Of a stretch of 64,000 bases of DNA, positions 50,012-59,472 are shown one piece after another (position 1 is the first letter of the stretch; each line of letters opens with the position of its first letter). The notes under the pieces are model-generated. The model worked only from the letters and a program-made list of their open reading frames with translations, had not been told where the DNA came from and searched no databases. A program made the position numbers and the translations under genes. The stretch lies in the NCBI RefSeq assembly GCF_009720385.1, contig NZ_ML769302.1, forward strand, positions 1-64,000. Reading direction: 5' to 3'. This DNA is from Catellatospora vulcania. Its GTDB lineage: Bacteria > Actinomycetota > Actinomycetes > Mycobacteriales > Micromonosporaceae.

Positions 50012-51211
50012 TCAGCGGGCGCGGTACTCCTTGAGCAGGCCGCGGGAGATGATCGTCTTCTGGATCTCGCTGGTGCCCTCGCCGATGAGCAGGAACGGGG
50101 CCTCGCGCATGAGGCGCTCGATCTCGTACTCCTTGGAGAAGCCGTAGCCGCCGTGGATGCGGAACGACTCGGTGACGATCTCGTGGCAGTACTCGCTGGC
50201 CAGCAGCTTGGCCATGCCCGCCTCGACGTCGTTGCGCTCGCCGGAGTCCTTCAGCCGGGCCGCGTTGACCATCAGCGCGTGCGAGGCCTCGATCTTGGTG
50301 CCCATCTCGGCCAGCTTGAACGCGATCGCCTGGTGCTGCGCGATCGGCTTGCCGAACGTCGAGCGGTGCTGGGCGTACGCCACGGCCAGCTCGAAAGCCC
50401 GGATGGAGATGCCGCAGGCACGGGCGGCCACGTTGACCCGGCCCACCTCGATGCCGTCCATCATCTGGTAGAAGCCACGACCGGCCTGGTCCGCGCCGCC
50501 GAGGATCGCCGACTCGGGCACCCGGTGACCGTCGAGGATCATCTCGGTGGTCTCGACGCCTTTGTAGCCCATCTTCTCGATCTTGCCGGGGATGGTCAGG
50601 CCCGGCGCGGTCTCGCCGAAGCCGGGCTCCTTCTCCAGCAGGAACGTGGTCATGTTGCCGTAGACGCTGTCCGCGCCCTGGTCGGTCTTCACCAGCGTGG
50701 CCACCACCGACGAGTACGCGCCGTTGGTCAGCCACATCTTCTGGCCGTTGAGCACGTAGGAGTCGCCGTCGCGTTGCGCCCGCGACTTGATCGCGGCGAC
50801 GTCGGAGCCGGTCTCCGGCTCGGACATGCTGAACGCGCCGCGCACCTCGCCGGTGGCCATGCGGGGCAGCAGCCGCTGCTTCTGCTCGGGCGAGCCGTGC
50901 TGGCCGACCAGGTACGCCACGATGAAGTGGGTGTTGACGATGCCGGACACCGACATCCAGCCGCGGGACAGCTCCTCCACGACCAGCGCGTAGGTCAGCA
51001 GCGACTCACCGAGACCGCCGTACTCCTCCGGGATGGTCAGGCCGAACAGGCCCATCGCCTTCATCCCGGCGAGGATCTCCTCGGGGTACTCGTCGGCGTG
51101 CTCCAGCCGCTGCGCGCGCGGAATGATCTCCTTGTCCGCGAACTCGCGCACCGTCTCGAGGATGGCGGTCTGCACATCGGACAGGCCTGGAGTACGGGCG
51201 AGACGAGCCAT
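50012..51211 (-). CDS. Acyl-CoA dehydrogenase, probable methylsuccinyl-CoA type
   Basis: FAD-dependent dehydrogenase of 399 residues that introduces a 2,3-double bond into an acyl-CoA. The FAD/ACAD signatures are AFSMSEPETGSDVAAIKS, MWLTNGAYS, RVNVAARACGISIRAFELAVAYAQ and IHGGYGFSKEYEIERLMREAP, and the catalytic Glu is in LIGEGTSEIQ. The sequence resembles the dehydrogenase in the Streptomyces ethylmalonyl-CoA cluster, fitting the MaoC hydratase and CoA-ester lyase nearby. AGGAGG is 8 nt before the ATG. The substrate is inferred from these neighbours. Confidence 0.9.
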   Translation of the reverse strand: MARLARTPGLSDVQTAILETVREFADKEIIPRAQRLEHADEYPEEILAGMKAMGLFGLTIPEEYGGLGESLLTYALVVEELSRGWMSVSGIVNTHFIVAYLVGQHGSPEQKQRLLPRMATGEVRGAFSMSEPETGSDVAAIKSRAQRDGDSYVLNGQKMWLTNGAYSSVVATLVKTDQGADSVYGNMTTFLLEKEPGFGETAPGLTIPGKIEKMGYKGVETTEMILDGHRVPESAILGGADQAGRGFYQMMDGIEVGRVNVAARACGISIRAFELAVAYAQHRSTFGKPIAQHQAIAFKLAEMGTKIEASHALMVNAARLKDSGERNDVEAGMAKLLASEYCHEIVTESFRIHGGYGFSKEYEIERLMREAPFLLIGEGTSEIQKTIISRGLLKEYRAR

Positions 51212-51367
51212 CTGTCAGCCTCCTGGGGACTGAACGAACCTTCAGGTGAGCTGAGTATGAGCCGGGCTTCCGTCCCATCCAAGGCGCTTGACAGCACCGT
51301 CACTGTGAAAAGGTTCACCGGGTTCGCTAACGTGCGCTGAACCCATATCCGAGAGACAAGGCACCCC

Positions 51368-51805
51368 ATGAGCTACACCCCACCCGGCCAGGACCCCTAC
51401 GGCCAGCAGCCGGACCCCTACGCGCAGCCCCAGCAGCCGAACCCCTACGGCCAGCCGGTGTCCCCCGCCCCGCAGCCCTACGGCCAGCCCGAGCTGCAGC
51501 AGCCCTACGCGCAGCCGTGGAGCGCGGCCCCGGTGAAGCAGAACAACGGCCTGGCGCTCGCCGCCATGATCGTCGGCATCATCTCCATCCCGTCCGCGTG
51601 CTGCGCGCTGCTCGGCGTCGCGGTCGGCGCGGCCGCCGCGATCATGGGCCACATCAGCATGAAGCAGATCGCCCAGCAGGGTCAGTCCAACCGCTCGCAC
51701 GCGCTGACCGGCATCATCACCGGCTACGTCGGCGTCGGTCTCGGCATCCTGAACGGCATCGCCGGTCTGGTGCTGAACCTCAACGGCGGCTTCGGCTCGT
51801 TCTGA
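51368..51805 (+). CDS. DUF4190 membrane protein, tandem copy 1
   Basis: A 145-residue protein. The first 55 residues are Pro/Gln/Tyr-rich (PYGQQPDPYAQPQQPNPYG), presumably disordered and cytosolic. The DUF4190 region follows, with two membrane helices around MGHISMKQIAQQGQSNRSHALTG, the GHIxxKQI motif that marks the family. A function is not known. The next two genes repeat this plan, so this is a triplication with diverged tails. Confidence 0.85.
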   Translation: MSYTPPGQDPYGQQPDPYAQPQQPNPYGQPVSPAPQPYGQPELQQPYAQPWSAAPVKQNNGLALAAMIVGIISIPSACCALLGVAVGAAAAIMGHISMKQIAQQGQSNRSHALTGIITGYVGVGLGILNGIAGLVLNLNGGFGSF

Positions 51806-51830
51806 CGAGTCCCCGAGTCAGGAGCCCTTC

Positions 51831-52373
51831 ATGACCTATCCGCCACCCGCGGGCCCGGATCCGTTCAACCAGCAGCCCGATCCGTACGCTCCGCCGGCCA
51901 CCCCGAACCCGTACGCCCCGCAGCCGGTCAGCGCCGACCCCTACGCGGTGCCGCCGGTCAGCGCCGACCCGTACGCGGCTCCGGCCGTCAGCGGTGCGCC
52001 GTACTCCCCGCAGCCGACGGGCTCGTACGGCGTGCCGTACACCCCCTACGCGGCGGGACCCACCGCACCTGGCACCAACGGCATGGCGATCGCGTCGATG
52101 GTGCTCGGCATCGTCGGTGTGATGCTGTGCTGCTGCTACGGCATCGGCGCGCTGCCGGGCCTGATCGGGGCCATCCTCGGCCACATCAGCCTCAAGCAGG
52201 TCAAGCAGACCGGGCAGCAGGGTCGCGGCATGGCCATCGCCGGTATCGCCACCGGCTGGTCGGCCGTCGCACTGACGGCGATCATGGTGGTCCTCCTGAT
52301 CATCGGCGTGCTCAACGACCCGAACTTCTGGAATGAGATCCAGAGCGGTAGCAGCAGTAGCGACTGGGACTGA
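51831..52373 (+). CDS. DUF4190 membrane protein, tandem copy 2
   Basis: A 180-residue paralogue of the gene before it. The Pro/Tyr-rich N-terminus contains a local repeat VSADPYAxPPVSADPYAAPAVSGAPY. Two membrane helices surround LGHISLKQVKQTGQQGRG. A CCC triplet of cysteines lies at the end of the first helix, and the C-terminus ends with a Ser-rich SGSSSSDWD tail. GGAGCCCTTC precedes the ATG, 25 bp after the previous stop. Confidence 0.85.
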   Translation: MTYPPPAGPDPFNQQPDPYAPPATPNPYAPQPVSADPYAVPPVSADPYAAPAVSGAPYSPQPTGSYGVPYTPYAAGPTAPGTNGMAIASMVLGIVGVMLCCCYGIGALPGLIGAILGHISLKQVKQTGQQGRGMAIAGIATGWSAVALTAIMVVLLIIGVLNDPNFWNEIQSGSSSSDWD

Positions 52374-52388
52374 CGTAGGAGACAAGCC

Positions 52389-52958
52389 ATGACGTATCCG
52401 CCTCCGCCCGCCGGCCAGGACCCGTACTCGAGTCAGCCGGACCCCTATGCACCGCCGCCACCGGCCAACCCGTACGCGACGCCGCCGTCCTACGGCTCCC
52501 CGGCCGTGCCCGGCTCACCGGTGACGCCGCCGGCGAGCGGGCCGCCGATGAGCGTGCCGCCGGTGGCACCGCAGTCGGGGCAGCCCTACGGCGACCCCTA
52601 CAAGACCGGTGACCCCTACGCCGCCACGCCGCAGCCGTACGGGCAGCAGCCCTACGGCCAGCAGCCCCCGTACGGCGGTTACCCGCCGGCCCGGCCGCAG
52701 AACAGCATGGCCCTGGTCGCGCTGATCCTGTCCCTGGTCGGCCTGATGACCTGGATCACCGCCCCGATCGGGGCGATCCTCGGTCACTCGGCGATGAAGC
52801 AGATCCGCCAGACCGGCGAGGACGGCGAGGGGATGGCGAAGGCGGCGATCATCGTCGGCTGGATCATCACGGGCCTCGGCATCATCGGCTGCCTCTGCGC
52901 GTTCGGCCTGCCGTTCCTCGCCCTGATCGGCGTGAGCGGCGCGAGCACCAGCTACTGA
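52389..52958 (+). CDS. DUF4190 membrane protein, tandem copy 3
   Basis: A 189-residue third paralogue, 15 bp after copy 2, with GGAGACAAGCC before the ATG. Its Pro-rich head is the longest (about 105 residues; YGQQPYGQQPPYGGYPP). The family motif reads LGHSAMKQIRQTGEDGEG and lies between two membrane helices. The three genes probably form one operon ended by the hairpin at 53001-53043. Confidence 0.85.
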   Translation: MTYPPPPAGQDPYSSQPDPYAPPPPANPYATPPSYGSPAVPGSPVTPPASGPPMSVPPVAPQSGQPYGDPYKTGDPYAATPQPYGQQPYGQQPPYGGYPPARPQNSMALVALILSLVGLMTWITAPIGAILGHSAMKQIRQTGEDGEGMAKAAIIVGWIITGLGIIGCLCAFGLPFLALIGVSGASTSY

Positions 52959-53000
52959 CCGCGGCGCGCTCCCGACGCCCGGGTGCGCTGCGAAAACGAT

Positions 53001-53043
53001 CGAGGCTCCGGCCTGCCGTCACCGGCAGCAGGCCGGAGCCTCG
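53001..53043. terminator. Bidirectional terminator after the DUF4190 genes
   Basis: Arms CGAGGCTCCGGCCTGC (53001-53016) and GCAGGCCGGAGCCTCG (53028-53043) are exact 16-nt complements with an 11-nt loop. It lies between two convergent genes. Confidence 0.85.
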
Positions 53044-53069
53044 ACTCGTATGGTCCGCGCTCGCGCGCG

Positions 53070-53882
53070 TCAGAGCACGGCTGCGGCGCTCGCGTCCCAC
53101 AGCCGTGCGGCGAAGTGCGGGTCGCGGGCGCTGGGGTGCGGGCGGGTCGGCTTGCGCAGCACGTAGTACGCGCCGTTCTGCAGCTCCGCCGGGTCGGCCG
53201 TGGACAGCCAGACGAGCTGGTCGGCGCCCTGCTCCGGGGTGGTGATACCAGGACCGATCTTGTAGAACAGCCGGGCGGCGGGCGTGCCGAAGCGGGTGCG
53301 CACCACCCCCGGGTGGAACGAGAAGCTGAGCAGGTCCGGCCAGCGCCGGGCGGCTTCCGCCGCGAACAGGATGTTGGCCCGCTTCGAGCCGCCGTACGCC
53401 AGCCAGGCGCTGTAGATGCCGCCGCGCCGGTCCAGGTTGTCCGGGTCGAGGGTGCCGAACGAGTGCGCCATCGACGCCGTGTTGACGATGCGGGCGCCCG
53501 GGGCCAGCTGGTCGCGCAGCAGGTGCGACAGCAGGAACGGGGCCAGGTGGTTGGTCTGGATGGTCAGCTCGTGCCCGTCCACGGTGGTGGTCCGCCGGTT
53601 GGCGACCAGACCCGCGTTGTTGGCCAGCACGTCGATGCGCTGCCCGGCGAGCTTGGCGGCGAGGTCGTGCACCTGCGACAGCTGCGCGAAGTCGGCCAGC
53701 AGGCCGACCGGCTCGGGGCCCGCCGCCTCGGCCCGCACCGCACCCAGTGCCGCGTCCAGCCGGCCCGGATCGCGCCCGACCAGGGTGACCTGCCAGCCCT
53801 GCCGCACCAGCGCGACGGCGCCCGCCTGCCCGATGCCGGATGTGGCACCGGTGATCACCGCGTGGCGCGTGAGATCTTCCAC
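53070..53882 (-). CDS. Short-chain dehydrogenase/reductase
   Basis: NAD(P)-dependent oxidoreductase of 270 residues. The Rossmann motif TGATSGIG (near 11-18), NNAG (near 88), the catalytic Ser in NTASMAHS and YGGSK (Y and K of YxxxK) are all present. The pattern and the FHPGVVRTRF segment resemble retinol-dehydrogenase-like SDRs with an unknown substrate. It uses GTG with GAGGAGA upstream. It ends 27 bp from a convergent terminator and is divergent from the CoA-ester lyase gene. Confidence 0.88.
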   Translation of the reverse strand: MEDLTRHAVITGATSGIGQAGAVALVRQGWQVTLVGRDPGRLDAALGAVRAEAAGPEPVGLLADFAQLSQVHDLAAKLAGQRIDVLANNAGLVANRRTTTVDGHELTIQTNHLAPFLLSHLLRDQLAPGARIVNTASMAHSFGTLDPDNLDRRGGIYSAWLAYGGSKRANILFAAEAARRWPDLLSFSFHPGVVRTRFGTPAARLFYKIGPGITTPEQGADQLVWLSTADPAELQNGAYYVLRKPTRPHPSARDPHFAARLWDASAAAVL

Positions 53883-53954
53883 AGTCCCGTTCTCCTCTCG
53901 ACGGGAGTGAGGTTACCGTGGCGTCAACTACTGAACGCTCCCTAAGGAGTATCG

Positions 53955-54908
53955 ATGGCCGCTCTCGGGCGTGCCCGCAGGTCATGTCTGGCCGTGCCGG
54001 GTTCCAGCGTCAAGATGCTCGGCAAGGCCCAGGGCCTGCCCGCCGACCAGGTCTTCCTCGACCTGGAGGACGCGGTGGCGCCGCTGGCCAAGCCTGAGGC
54101 CCGCAAGAACATCGTGGCCGCGCTCAACGAGGGCGACTGGGCCGGCAAGACCCGCGTGGTACGGGTCAACGACCTGACCACGCCGTGGACCTACACCGAC
54201 GTCATCGAGATCGTCGAGGGGGCCGGGGCCAACCTGGACGCGATCATGCTGCCCAAGGTGCAGAGCGCGTCGCACGTGGAATGGCTCGACCTGACGCTGA
54301 CCCAGCTGGAGAAGTCGCTCGGCCTGCCGGTCGGCGCGATCGGCATCGAGGCCCAGATCGAGAACGCCGCCGGGCTGGTCAACGTGGACGCCATCGCGGC
54401 AGCCTCGCCCCGGGTGGAGACCATCATCTTCGGCCCCGCCGACTTCATGGCCTCGATCAACATGAAGTCGCTGGTCGTCGGCTCGCTGATCCCCGGCTAC
54501 CCGGGCGACCCGTACCACTACATCCTGATGCGCATCCTGATGGCCGCCCGCATGCACGACAAGCAGGCCATCGACGGACCGTACCTGCAGATCAAGGACG
54601 TCGACGGGTTCACCGAGGTGGCCCGGCGCTCGGCAGCCCTCGGCTTCGACGGCAAGTGGGTGCTGCACCCCGGCCAGATCGACGCCGCCAACGAGGTCTA
54701 CTCGCCGGCCCAGTCCGACTACGACCACGCCGAACTGATCCTCGACGCCTACGACTACTACACCTCCGAGCAGGGCGGCCGCCTCGGCGCGGTCATGCTC
54801 GGCGACGAGATGATCGACGAAGCCTCGCGCAAGATGGCCCTCGTCATCTCCGCCAAGGGCCGCGCCGCCGCCATGACCCGCACCACCTCCTTCACCCCCC
54901 CGGCCTGA
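53955..54908 (+). CDS. HpcH/HpaI-type CoA-ester lyase (malyl/methylmalyl-CoA lyase-like)
   Basis: TIM-barrel Mg-dependent lyase of 317 residues. SCLAVPGSSVKMLGKAQGLPADQVFLDLEDAVAP near the N-terminus (Arg and Asp/Glu ligands), IGIEAQIENAAGLVNV and FGPADFMASINM fit the CitE/Mcl family that cleaves malyl-CoA or methylmalyl-CoA to glyoxylate and an acyl-CoA. In the ethylmalonyl-CoA pathway this is the last specific step; its relatives in Streptomyces are clustered with the MaoC and dehydrogenase genes found nearby here. AAGGAG precedes the ATG. Confidence 0.9.
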   Translation: MAALGRARRSCLAVPGSSVKMLGKAQGLPADQVFLDLEDAVAPLAKPEARKNIVAALNEGDWAGKTRVVRVNDLTTPWTYTDVIEIVEGAGANLDAIMLPKVQSASHVEWLDLTLTQLEKSLGLPVGAIGIEAQIENAAGLVNVDAIAAASPRVETIIFGPADFMASINMKSLVVGSLIPGYPGDPYHYILMRILMAARMHDKQAIDGPYLQIKDVDGFTEVARRSAALGFDGKWVLHPGQIDAANEVYSPAQSDYDHAELILDAYDYYTSEQGGRLGAVMLGDEMIDEASRKMALVISAKGRAAAMTRTTSFTPPA

Positions 54909-54939
54909 CGCCACCACCGCCACCACCGCCACCACCGGC

Positions 54940-55000
54940 GCAACTCTTAAAGACTCGCGGCCTCAGGACAGTCCTGAGGCCGCGAGTCTTTAAGAGTTGC
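54940..55000. repeat. Palindromic repeat family B, copy 1
   Basis: Arms 54940-54969 and 54971-55000 are exact 30-nt complements around one base. The core is GCAACTCTTAAAGACT-C-GCGGCCTC. Upstream lies a (CCACCACCG)-type triplet run (54911-54936). It sits between the convergent stops of the CoA-ester lyase and dimethylargininase genes. It could be a very strong terminator. The second copy is at 60898. Confidence 0.88.
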
Positions 55001-55026
55001 CGAGCGAGAGGGGGACGGGTCGTGGG

Positions 55027-55872
55027 TCAGTCGCGGAGTTCGGCGATGCAGCACTTGACGCTGCCGCCGCCCTTCTTCAGCTCGGCCAGGTCGACCAGGA
55101 CGGGGTGGTAGCCGGCGGCGGTGAGCTTGTCGGCGAACGCGGTCGACTCGGTGTTGATGACGACGTTGCGGCCGTCGCTGACCAGGTTCAGGGCGAACGC
55201 GAGCGCGTCGGCCTCGTCGGCGATCACGGCGTTCGGGAACAGCTGCGCGATGACCTTCTGCGACGCCTCGGAGAACGCGCCGGGGTAGTAGGCGATGTTC
55301 TCGTCGTCGAGCACGGTCAGCGCGACGTCGAGGTGGTAGAAGCGCGGGTCGACCAGCTTCAGCGAGATCACGGGGCGGCCCAGGGCCTCGGCGGCCTCGG
55401 CGTGCGCGGCGGGCTCGGTGCGGAAGCCGTACCCGGCCAGGGCGATGCCGCCGTGGGCGTCGGGCAGGTAGGCGAAGTCGCCCTCACCCTCATTGATCTG
55501 CGTCGGCGCGACGAAGGCGTACTCGTCGCGGGACTCGTAGAAGGCCCGGTGGGCCGCGGCCTCGTCGGCGCGCTGCGGGTAGCGGAACTTCGCCCCGTAC
55601 GCGACGCCGTCGACCACGAACCCGCCGTTGGCCGCGAAGACCATGTCCGGCAGGCCGGCCTGCGGGGTGAGCACGTGCACCGTGTGGCCGAGGTCGAGCA
55701 TGGTCTGGCGCAGCACGTCCCACTGCTTGACCGCCAGCGCGGTGTCCACGGGCGCGGTGGTGTCCATCCACGGGTTGATGGCGTACTCCACGACGAAGTG
55801 CTCCGGGGCGCACATCAGGTAGGCACGCGGACGGGGCCGCCGGGCAGTGGGGGTCAAGTCACGCTCTGTCAC
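55027..55872 (-). CDS. ddaH: Dimethylargininase (DDAH)
   Basis: Amidinotransferase-fold enzyme of 281 residues that hydrolyses N-omega-methylated arginines to citrulline; bacterial members also act in arginine catabolism. Visible are YAINPWMD, the FAANGGFVV segment, the catalytic His in FYHLDVALT and the nucleophile Cys in GGSVKCCIAE near the C-terminus. The GTG at 55872 is preferred (TAACCT ends 8 nt before it); a TTG three codons earlier is possible. It ends next to a family B palindrome. Confidence 0.9.
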   Translation of the reverse strand: MTERDLTPTARRPRPRAYLMCAPEHFVVEYAINPWMDTTAPVDTALAVKQWDVLRQTMLDLGHTVHVLTPQAGLPDMVFAANGGFVVDGVAYGAKFRYPQRADEAAAHRAFYESRDEYAFVAPTQINEGEGDFAYLPDAHGGIALAGYGFRTEPAAHAEAAEALGRPVISLKLVDPRFYHLDVALTVLDDENIAYYPGAFSEASQKVIAQLFPNAVIADEADALAFALNLVSDGRNVVINTESTAFADKLTAAGYHPVLVDLAELKKGGGSVKCCIAELRD

Positions 55873-55909
55873 GATCAGCAAGGTTACGCACCGGAGCCGC
55901 TGCTCAGTA

Positions 55910-55933
55910 GCGTGAAGGATTGCGTCCTTACGC
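55910..55933. terminator. Hairpin in the ddaH / copA gap
   Basis: GCGT-G-AAGGA pairs with TCCTT-ACGC (9 bp, one bulge) around TTGCG. It lies 106 bp past the copA stop and 38 bp upstream of ddaH, so it could end copA transcripts or lie in the ddaH upstream region. Confidence 0.35.
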
Positions 55934-56038
55934 TGGTCTGTTGCGTCTTCGCAGCCCCGACCGGCGGTCTGTTGCGTGAAAGGGCAGGTTCACGCTCCCG
56001 GCGGCGGATGCGGATCCGGTGCCACCCAGCGTGACGGA

Positions 56039-58243
56039 TCACCGGAAACGGAACAGGCGGAGCGAATTCGTCACGACGAAGATGCTGCTCAGCGCCATCG
56101 CGGCGGCGGCCAGCACCGGCGTGACCAGGCCCGCCGCGGCCAGCGGCAGCGCCGCCACGTTGTAGGCGAACGCCCAGAACAGGTTGCCCTTGATCGTGCG
56201 CAGGGTGGCCCGGGACAGCCGGATCGCGTCCGCCGCGACGGTCAGGTCGCCGCGCACCAGCGTCAGGTCGGCCGCCTCGATCGCGGCGTCGGTGCCGGTG
56301 CCCATGGCCAGGCCGAGGTCGGCGGCGGCCAGCGCGGCCGCGTCGTTCACCCCGTCGCCCACCATCGCCACCGTGTGCCCCTGCTCCTGCAGCTTTCGCA
56401 CGGCGTCGACCTTGCCGGCCGGGAGCACCCCGGCGATGACCTCGTCGATGCCGACCTCGGCCGCCACCGCCCGCGCAGGGCCTGCGGCGTCGCCGGTCAG
56501 CAGCACCGGACGCAGCCCGAGCCGCTTGAACTCGGCCACCGCCGCCACCGAGCCGGGCTTGACCGTGTCCGCCACGACCAGCCACCCGGCGAACTCGCCG
56601 TCCAGCGCCACCGCTACCGCGGTCCGCTCCCCGTCGGCCGCGCCCGCCGGGTCGAGGGCCACGCCCTGCTCGGCGAGCATGGACGCGCGGCCGACCAGCA
56701 CCTTGCGGCCGTCGACGAGGCCCTGCGCGCCGAGGCCGGGCAGGGACTGGAAGTCGCGCACCGCGGCGGGGGCGATGCCGCGGGCGGCGGCCCCGTGCAC
56801 CACGGCGCGGGCGATCGGGTGCTCGGACGCGTGCTCCACCGCGGCGGCGTACCGCAGCAGGTCCTGCTCTTCGATCCCGGCGGCCGGGTGCGTGCCGACC
56901 AGCGCCATCACGCCGGTGGTGACCGTGCCCGTCTTGTCGAGCACGATCGTGTCGACCCGGCGGGTCGATTCGAGCACCTCGGGGCCCTTGATCAGGATGC
57001 CGAGCTGGGCGCCCCGGCCGGTGCCCACCAGCAGCGCGGTCGGCGTGGCCAGGCCCAGCGCGCACGGGCAGGCGACGATCAGCACCGCCACGGCGGCGGT
57101 GACCGCGGCCGAGGTGACCCCGCCGTCGTACGCCGTCCAGAACGCGAACGTGCCTACCGACAGCGCGATCACCACGGGGACGAACACGCTGGAGATCCGG
57201 TCGGCCAGCCGCTGCACGGGGGCCTTGCCCGACTGGGCCTCGGTGACCAGCTTCGCCATCTGCGCGAGCTGGGTGTCCGCGCCGATCCGGGTCGCCCGCA
57301 CGACGAGGCGGCCGCCCGCGTTGACGGTCGCGCCGACCACCGCGTCGCCGACGCCGACCTCGACCGGCATGCTCTCGCCGGTGAGCAGGGCGGTGTCCAC
57401 GGCGCTGGCGCCCTCGACGATCACGCCGTCGGTGGCGATCTTCTCGCCGGGGCGCACCACGAACAGGTCGCCGACCGCGAGCCGGTCCACCGGGACCCGC
57501 TGCTCGACGCCGTTGCGCAGCACCACCGCGTCCTTGGCGCCGAGGTCCAGCAGGGCGCGCAGGGCCGAGCCGGCCCGGCGCTTGGCGCGGTGCTCGAACC
57601 ACCGTCCGGCCAGCAGGAACGTGGTCAGCGTGGTGGTCACCTCCAGGTAGAGGTGCATGCCGGGGTCGTCACCGCGGGCGGCCAGCCAGGCCAGCGACAT
57701 GGTCATGCCGGGCATGCCCGCGCCGCCGAAGAACAGCGCCCAGGCGCTCCAGCCGTACGACACCAGCACGCCGAGGCTGATCAGCGTGTCCATGGTGGCC
57801 GCGCCGTGGCGCGCATTGAGCGCGGCGGCCCGGTGGAACGGCCAGGCGCCCCACACCGCAACCGGGCTGGCCAGCGTGAACGCCAGCCACTGCCAGTTGG
57901 TGAACTGCAGCGCCGGGATCATGCTGAGCAGCACCACGGGCAGCGTCAGCAGGCCGCTGATCAGCAGCCGCTGGCCGAGCGGGTCCGGCTCCGGCCGGGC
58001 GGCCTCGTCGGCGGGGACGGCCTGCGGCAGCGCGGCGGTGTACCCGGTGGCCGCCACGACCTTGATCAGGTCGTCGACGGAGACCGTCTCCGGGTACGTC
58101 ACGTGCGCGGTCTCGGTGGCGAAGTTGACGGTGGCGGTGACGCCGTCCACCCGGTTCAGCTTCTTCTCCACCCGGCCGGCGCAGGTGGCGCAGGTCATCC
58201 CGCCGATCTCCAGCTCGATGACGTTCGCCTGCCGCAGGTCCAT
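56039..58243 (-). CDS. copA: Copper-exporting P1B-type ATPase
   Basis: A 734-residue P-type ATPase that pumps Cu(I) out of the cytosol. An N-terminal heavy-metal-associated domain (about 8-72) has GMTCATC; eight membrane helices follow, with the ion-binding CPC in VACPCALG, the phosphorylation motif DKTGT, the HP locus ASEHP and the [12 protein letters not shown] hinge. The ATG at 58243 has GGGGGAC upstream. It is the last gene of the csoR-copZ-(His-rich protein)-copA set. Confidence 0.96.
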   Translation of the reverse strand: MDLRQANVIELEIGGMTCATCAGRVEKKLNRVDGVTATVNFATETAHVTYPETVSVDDLIKVVAATGYTAALPQAVPADEAARPEPDPLGQRLLISGLLTLPVVLLSMIPALQFTNWQWLAFTLASPVAVWGAWPFHRAAALNARHGAATMDTLISLGVLVSYGWSAWALFFGGAGMPGMTMSLAWLAARGDDPGMHLYLEVTTTLTTFLLAGRWFEHRAKRRAGSALRALLDLGAKDAVVLRNGVEQRVPVDRLAVGDLFVVRPGEKIATDGVIVEGASAVDTALLTGESMPVEVGVGDAVVGATVNAGGRLVVRATRIGADTQLAQMAKLVTEAQSGKAPVQRLADRISSVFVPVVIALSVGTFAFWTAYDGGVTSAAVTAAVAVLIVACPCALGLATPTALLVGTGRGAQLGILIKGPEVLESTRRVDTIVLDKTGTVTTGVMALVGTHPAAGIEEQDLLRYAAAVEHASEHPIARAVVHGAAARGIAPAAVRDFQSLPGLGAQGLVDGRKVLVGRASMLAEQGVALDPAGAADGERTAVAVALDGEFAGWLVVADTVKPGSVAAVAEFKRLGLRPVLLTGDAAGPARAVAAEVGIDEVIAGVLPAGKVDAVRKLQEQGHTVAMVGDGVNDAAALAAADLGLAMGTGTDAAIEAADLTLVRGDLTVAADAIRLSRATLRTIKGNLFWAFAYNVAALPLAAAGLVTPVLAAAAMALSSIFVVTNSLRLFRFR

Positions 58244-58257
58244 GACCCCGTGTCCCC

Positions 58258-59244
58258 CTACTTCACTTCGAGCGTGAACTGGGCGGTGCGCACCTTGCCG
58301 CCCACCGAGTAGTCGAAGAACATCCGGTAGCGCCCCGGGCTCGGGGCGGCCAGCCAGAACTTCACGCCGCCGTTGACCAGCGCGGGCTCCGGGTGCACGT
58401 GCACGTACGCCAGGTCCAGCTCGCGCAGCACCACCAGGTGCCCGAACGAGCCGAGGTACGGCTCCAGCGCGGCGGTCGCGCCGCCCTGCTTCACGGTGAA
58501 CAGCATCGGCTGGCTGGCCCCGATGACCGGGGTGCCCTCGTACCCGACGGTCTGGCCGTCGAGCGCGGCCTCGCGGGCCGCCGCGGGCAGCGGCTGCGGG
58601 CGGTAGTCGCCGGCCACGGTCAGGTCGGCGCCCAGCGCGATCGCGGTCTGCGTGCCACCCGCGCTGATCGCGGTGAAGTCGGCGTACGCCCGCCACGAAC
58701 CCGGCGTGGCCAGGTCGGCCTGCACGGTCCAGGTGCCGTCGGCGGCCATGGTCGGGTGCAGGTGCTGGTAGCCGGTCATGTCCCGGCGCACGACAACCAG
58801 GTGCAGCGGCTTGGAGTGCACGACCGCGAAGTTCGTCACGGCCTTGCCGTCAGCCCCGTTGACGGTGAACTTGAGCTGCTGCGAGCCGGGGGCTGCGAAC
58901 ACCGTCGCCGCCGGGGCCAGCGTGTAGCCGCCGCTGCTCACCGCCAGGCCGCCGACCTCGGAGCCGGCACTGGCACCCGGGGCGTGCACGTGCGCGCCGC
59001 CCATGCCCATGGCGTCCGTCGAGGCCGCCGGGGCCCCGGTCGTCGCCCCCTGGGTCGGGCTCTGCGCCGGGCCGAGCACCTTGCCGAGGGTGAATCCCGC
59101 GACCAGCGCCACGATGAGCCCGCCGACGAACATGCCGAGCTTGGTCCCCGCCGGGTCGCCGGATCTGCCGGCGGCCTGCGCGCGGACCGTCTCGGCCTGC
59201 ACCGGGACCTGGGCTTCGACCTGGGTCGCCTGCTGCTCAGGCAT
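58258..59244 (-). CDS. Membrane-anchored His/Met-rich copper-locus protein
   Basis: A 328-residue protein with an Ala/Glu-rich cytoplasmic start, one membrane helix (about 36-58), a Met/His segment ([11 protein letters not shown] near 80-90) and a beta-rich extracytoplasmic part. A motif HLVVxR-x5-YxHxHP occurs twice (near 150 and near 270), with the His spaced to bind metal. The gene lies between copZ and copA, with an 8-bp overlap with copZ. I infer a periplasmic-side copper-binding or delivery role. Its family is usually annotated heavy metal-binding. Confidence 0.8.
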   Translation of the reverse strand: MPEQQATQVEAQVPVQAETVRAQAAGRSGDPAGTKLGMFVGGLIVALVAGFTLGKVLGPAQSPTQGATTGAPAASTDAMGMGGAHVHAPGASAGSEVGGLAVSSGGYTLAPAATVFAAPGSQQLKFTVNGADGKAVTNFAVVHSKPLHLVVVRRDMTGYQHLHPTMAADGTWTVQADLATPGSWRAYADFTAISAGGTQTAIALGADLTVAGDYRPQPLPAAAREAALDGQTVGYEGTPVIGASQPMLFTVKQGGATAALEPYLGSFGHLVVLRELDLAYVHVHPEPALVNGGVKFWLAAPSPGRYRMFFDYSVGGKVRTAQFTLEVK

Positions 59245-59455
59245 CGACGCCGGCCAGCTGGTAACCCGCCTCGTCGACCGCGTTGCGCACCTCGTCGAGC
59301 GGCAGCACGGAATCGCTGACGACCGCGGCGTTGCCCGCGGCGAGGTCGACCTCGACCTCCTTCACGCCGGGCAGCGCGGTCAGCTCCCGGGTCACCGCGC
59401 TGACGCAGTGCCCACAGGTCATGCCGGTGATCTGGTATGTCGTCCGAACGGACAT
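59237..59455 (-). CDS. copZ: Copper chaperone CopZ
   Basis: A 72-residue heavy-metal-associated protein with the Cu(I) site GMTCGHC near 11 and the usual beta-alpha-beta-beta-alpha-beta pattern ending VDEAGYQLAG. It would carry Cu(I) to CopA or to CsoR. Its stop overlaps the next start by 8 bp. Confidence 0.94.
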   Translation of the reverse strand: MSVRTTYQITGMTCGHCVSAVTRELTALPGVKEVEVDLAAGNAAVVSDSVLPLDEVRNAVDEAGYQLAGVDA

Positions 59456-59472
59456 CGCGGTCTCCCTACGAC

